Shown here in pieces: positions 63,496-64,000 of a DNA stretch of 64,000 bases. The first letter of the stretch is position 1, and each line of letters starts with the position of its first letter. The DNA is from Maniola hyperantus (Eukaryota; Arthropoda; Insecta; Lepidoptera; Nymphalidae): contig NC_048537.1 of assembly GCF_902806685.2 (NCBI RefSeq), positions 11,678,720-11,742,719 of the forward strand. Reading direction: 5' to 3'. The translations under genes were made by a program, and so were the position numbers. The notes beneath the pieces were generated by a model. The model worked only from the letters and a program-made list of their open reading frames with translations, had not been told where the DNA came from and ran no database searches.

Positions 63496-64000
63496 TCGAT
63501 ATATATGCCAAAATCGTGTAATATACAACACAAACACATCACGCAGTCCGTATTCAAATAAAAAGATGTCCTTGTTTCATAGTATCTGTAAAGTAGCTGT
63601 ATAGTATGTATAGCTATTATACGCCCATTTTACATCAACAAAACCAAGTGTAAGCATTTGTGTAACCAGTAACAATATCCAAAGTGTGTTTTGGACATGC
63701 AGCAAAGTTATGCCTTTGTTTTAATTGCGACTGAAATGACTTAACACTGCAACACTTGTAAACACAAAGCGGCCAAAGTTCCGTTGTGCAAATCATTAAT
63801 AGTTATGGAATATAGTTTCAACTTGGCAAGAGTATTTGTAACATCCTCATGTCCAAACGTTAGAGGGAACATTGTAGCGTATGCAATGTCAAATTGCTCT
63901 TCAACGCTTCTCGTTGTAGAGCTCAGAGAGCGCGTACCAGACCATCGTTATTTTATAAAAGCTAAAAGTTTCTCTGCGTATATAATACCATCCCCAGCAC
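63496..64000. other. No recognisable feature
   Basis: AT-rich sequence to the window edge. No exon could be supported. Confidence 0.5.

Overview
This window is AT-rich nuclear DNA from an insect, almost certainly a butterfly or moth (Lepidoptera). The evidence is the frequent tag-like motif gtaggtacctac, several non-autonomous Helitron-like families ending in a hairpin plus CTAG (with internal cores such as cgcgacttcgtc), tRNA-derived SINEs ending in short GAT repeats, and the short repeat containing gccaagtgcgagtc. There are no bacterial-style genes, operons or CRISPR arrays. Almost everything recognisable is mobile DNA. The only candidate host-gene piece is one short first coding exon with a signal peptide and a splice donor at 60236-60347.

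Layout. 1-2.9 kb: old repeat copies, two adjacent Helitron-like copies in opposite orientation, and a fold-back MITE. 2.9-5.15 kb: a very young non-autonomous LTR retrotransposon on the minus strand, with 270-bp LTRs differing at one base, a 4-bp target duplication and a primer-binding site starting TGGCGACC. 5.2-9.5 kb: repeat relics, a 239-bp tandem dimer and two MITEs, one of hAT type with a perfect 8-bp target duplication. 9.7-11.2 kb: a dead LINE split by a fold-back element. 12.4-14.7 kb: Helitron-like copies, one pair head-to-tail, and a TA-flanked MITE. 15.66-20.86 kb: a near-complete two-ORF LINE on the minus strand with intact endonuclease and reverse transcriptase motifs. 25.26-27.1 kb: a 5'-truncated, frameshifted jockey-like LINE carrying its own nested insertion. 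27.33-29.64 kb: a complete Tc1/mariner-superfamily DNA transposon with 31-bp terminal inverted repeats, TA target duplication and an uninterrupted 535-residue DD82E transposase.

From 30 to 60 kb the sequence is mostly unrecognised intergenic or intronic DNA, dotted with SINEs, Helitron-like copies, GC-rich fold-back MITEs, a five-unit 46-bp minisatellite, a Helitron-like tandem array (35-36.5 kb) and several short near-perfect hairpins. From 60.24 kb a candidate secreted-protein gene starts on the plus strand. Its first intron would run off the right edge and contains more SINE, MITE and Helitron-like copies.

The LINE enzymes plausibly supply the retrotransposition machinery that SINEs borrow, and the DD82E transposase could in principle act on TA-flanked MITEs with similar ends. 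Both links are inference. All calls were made by reading the sequence; no database search was run.
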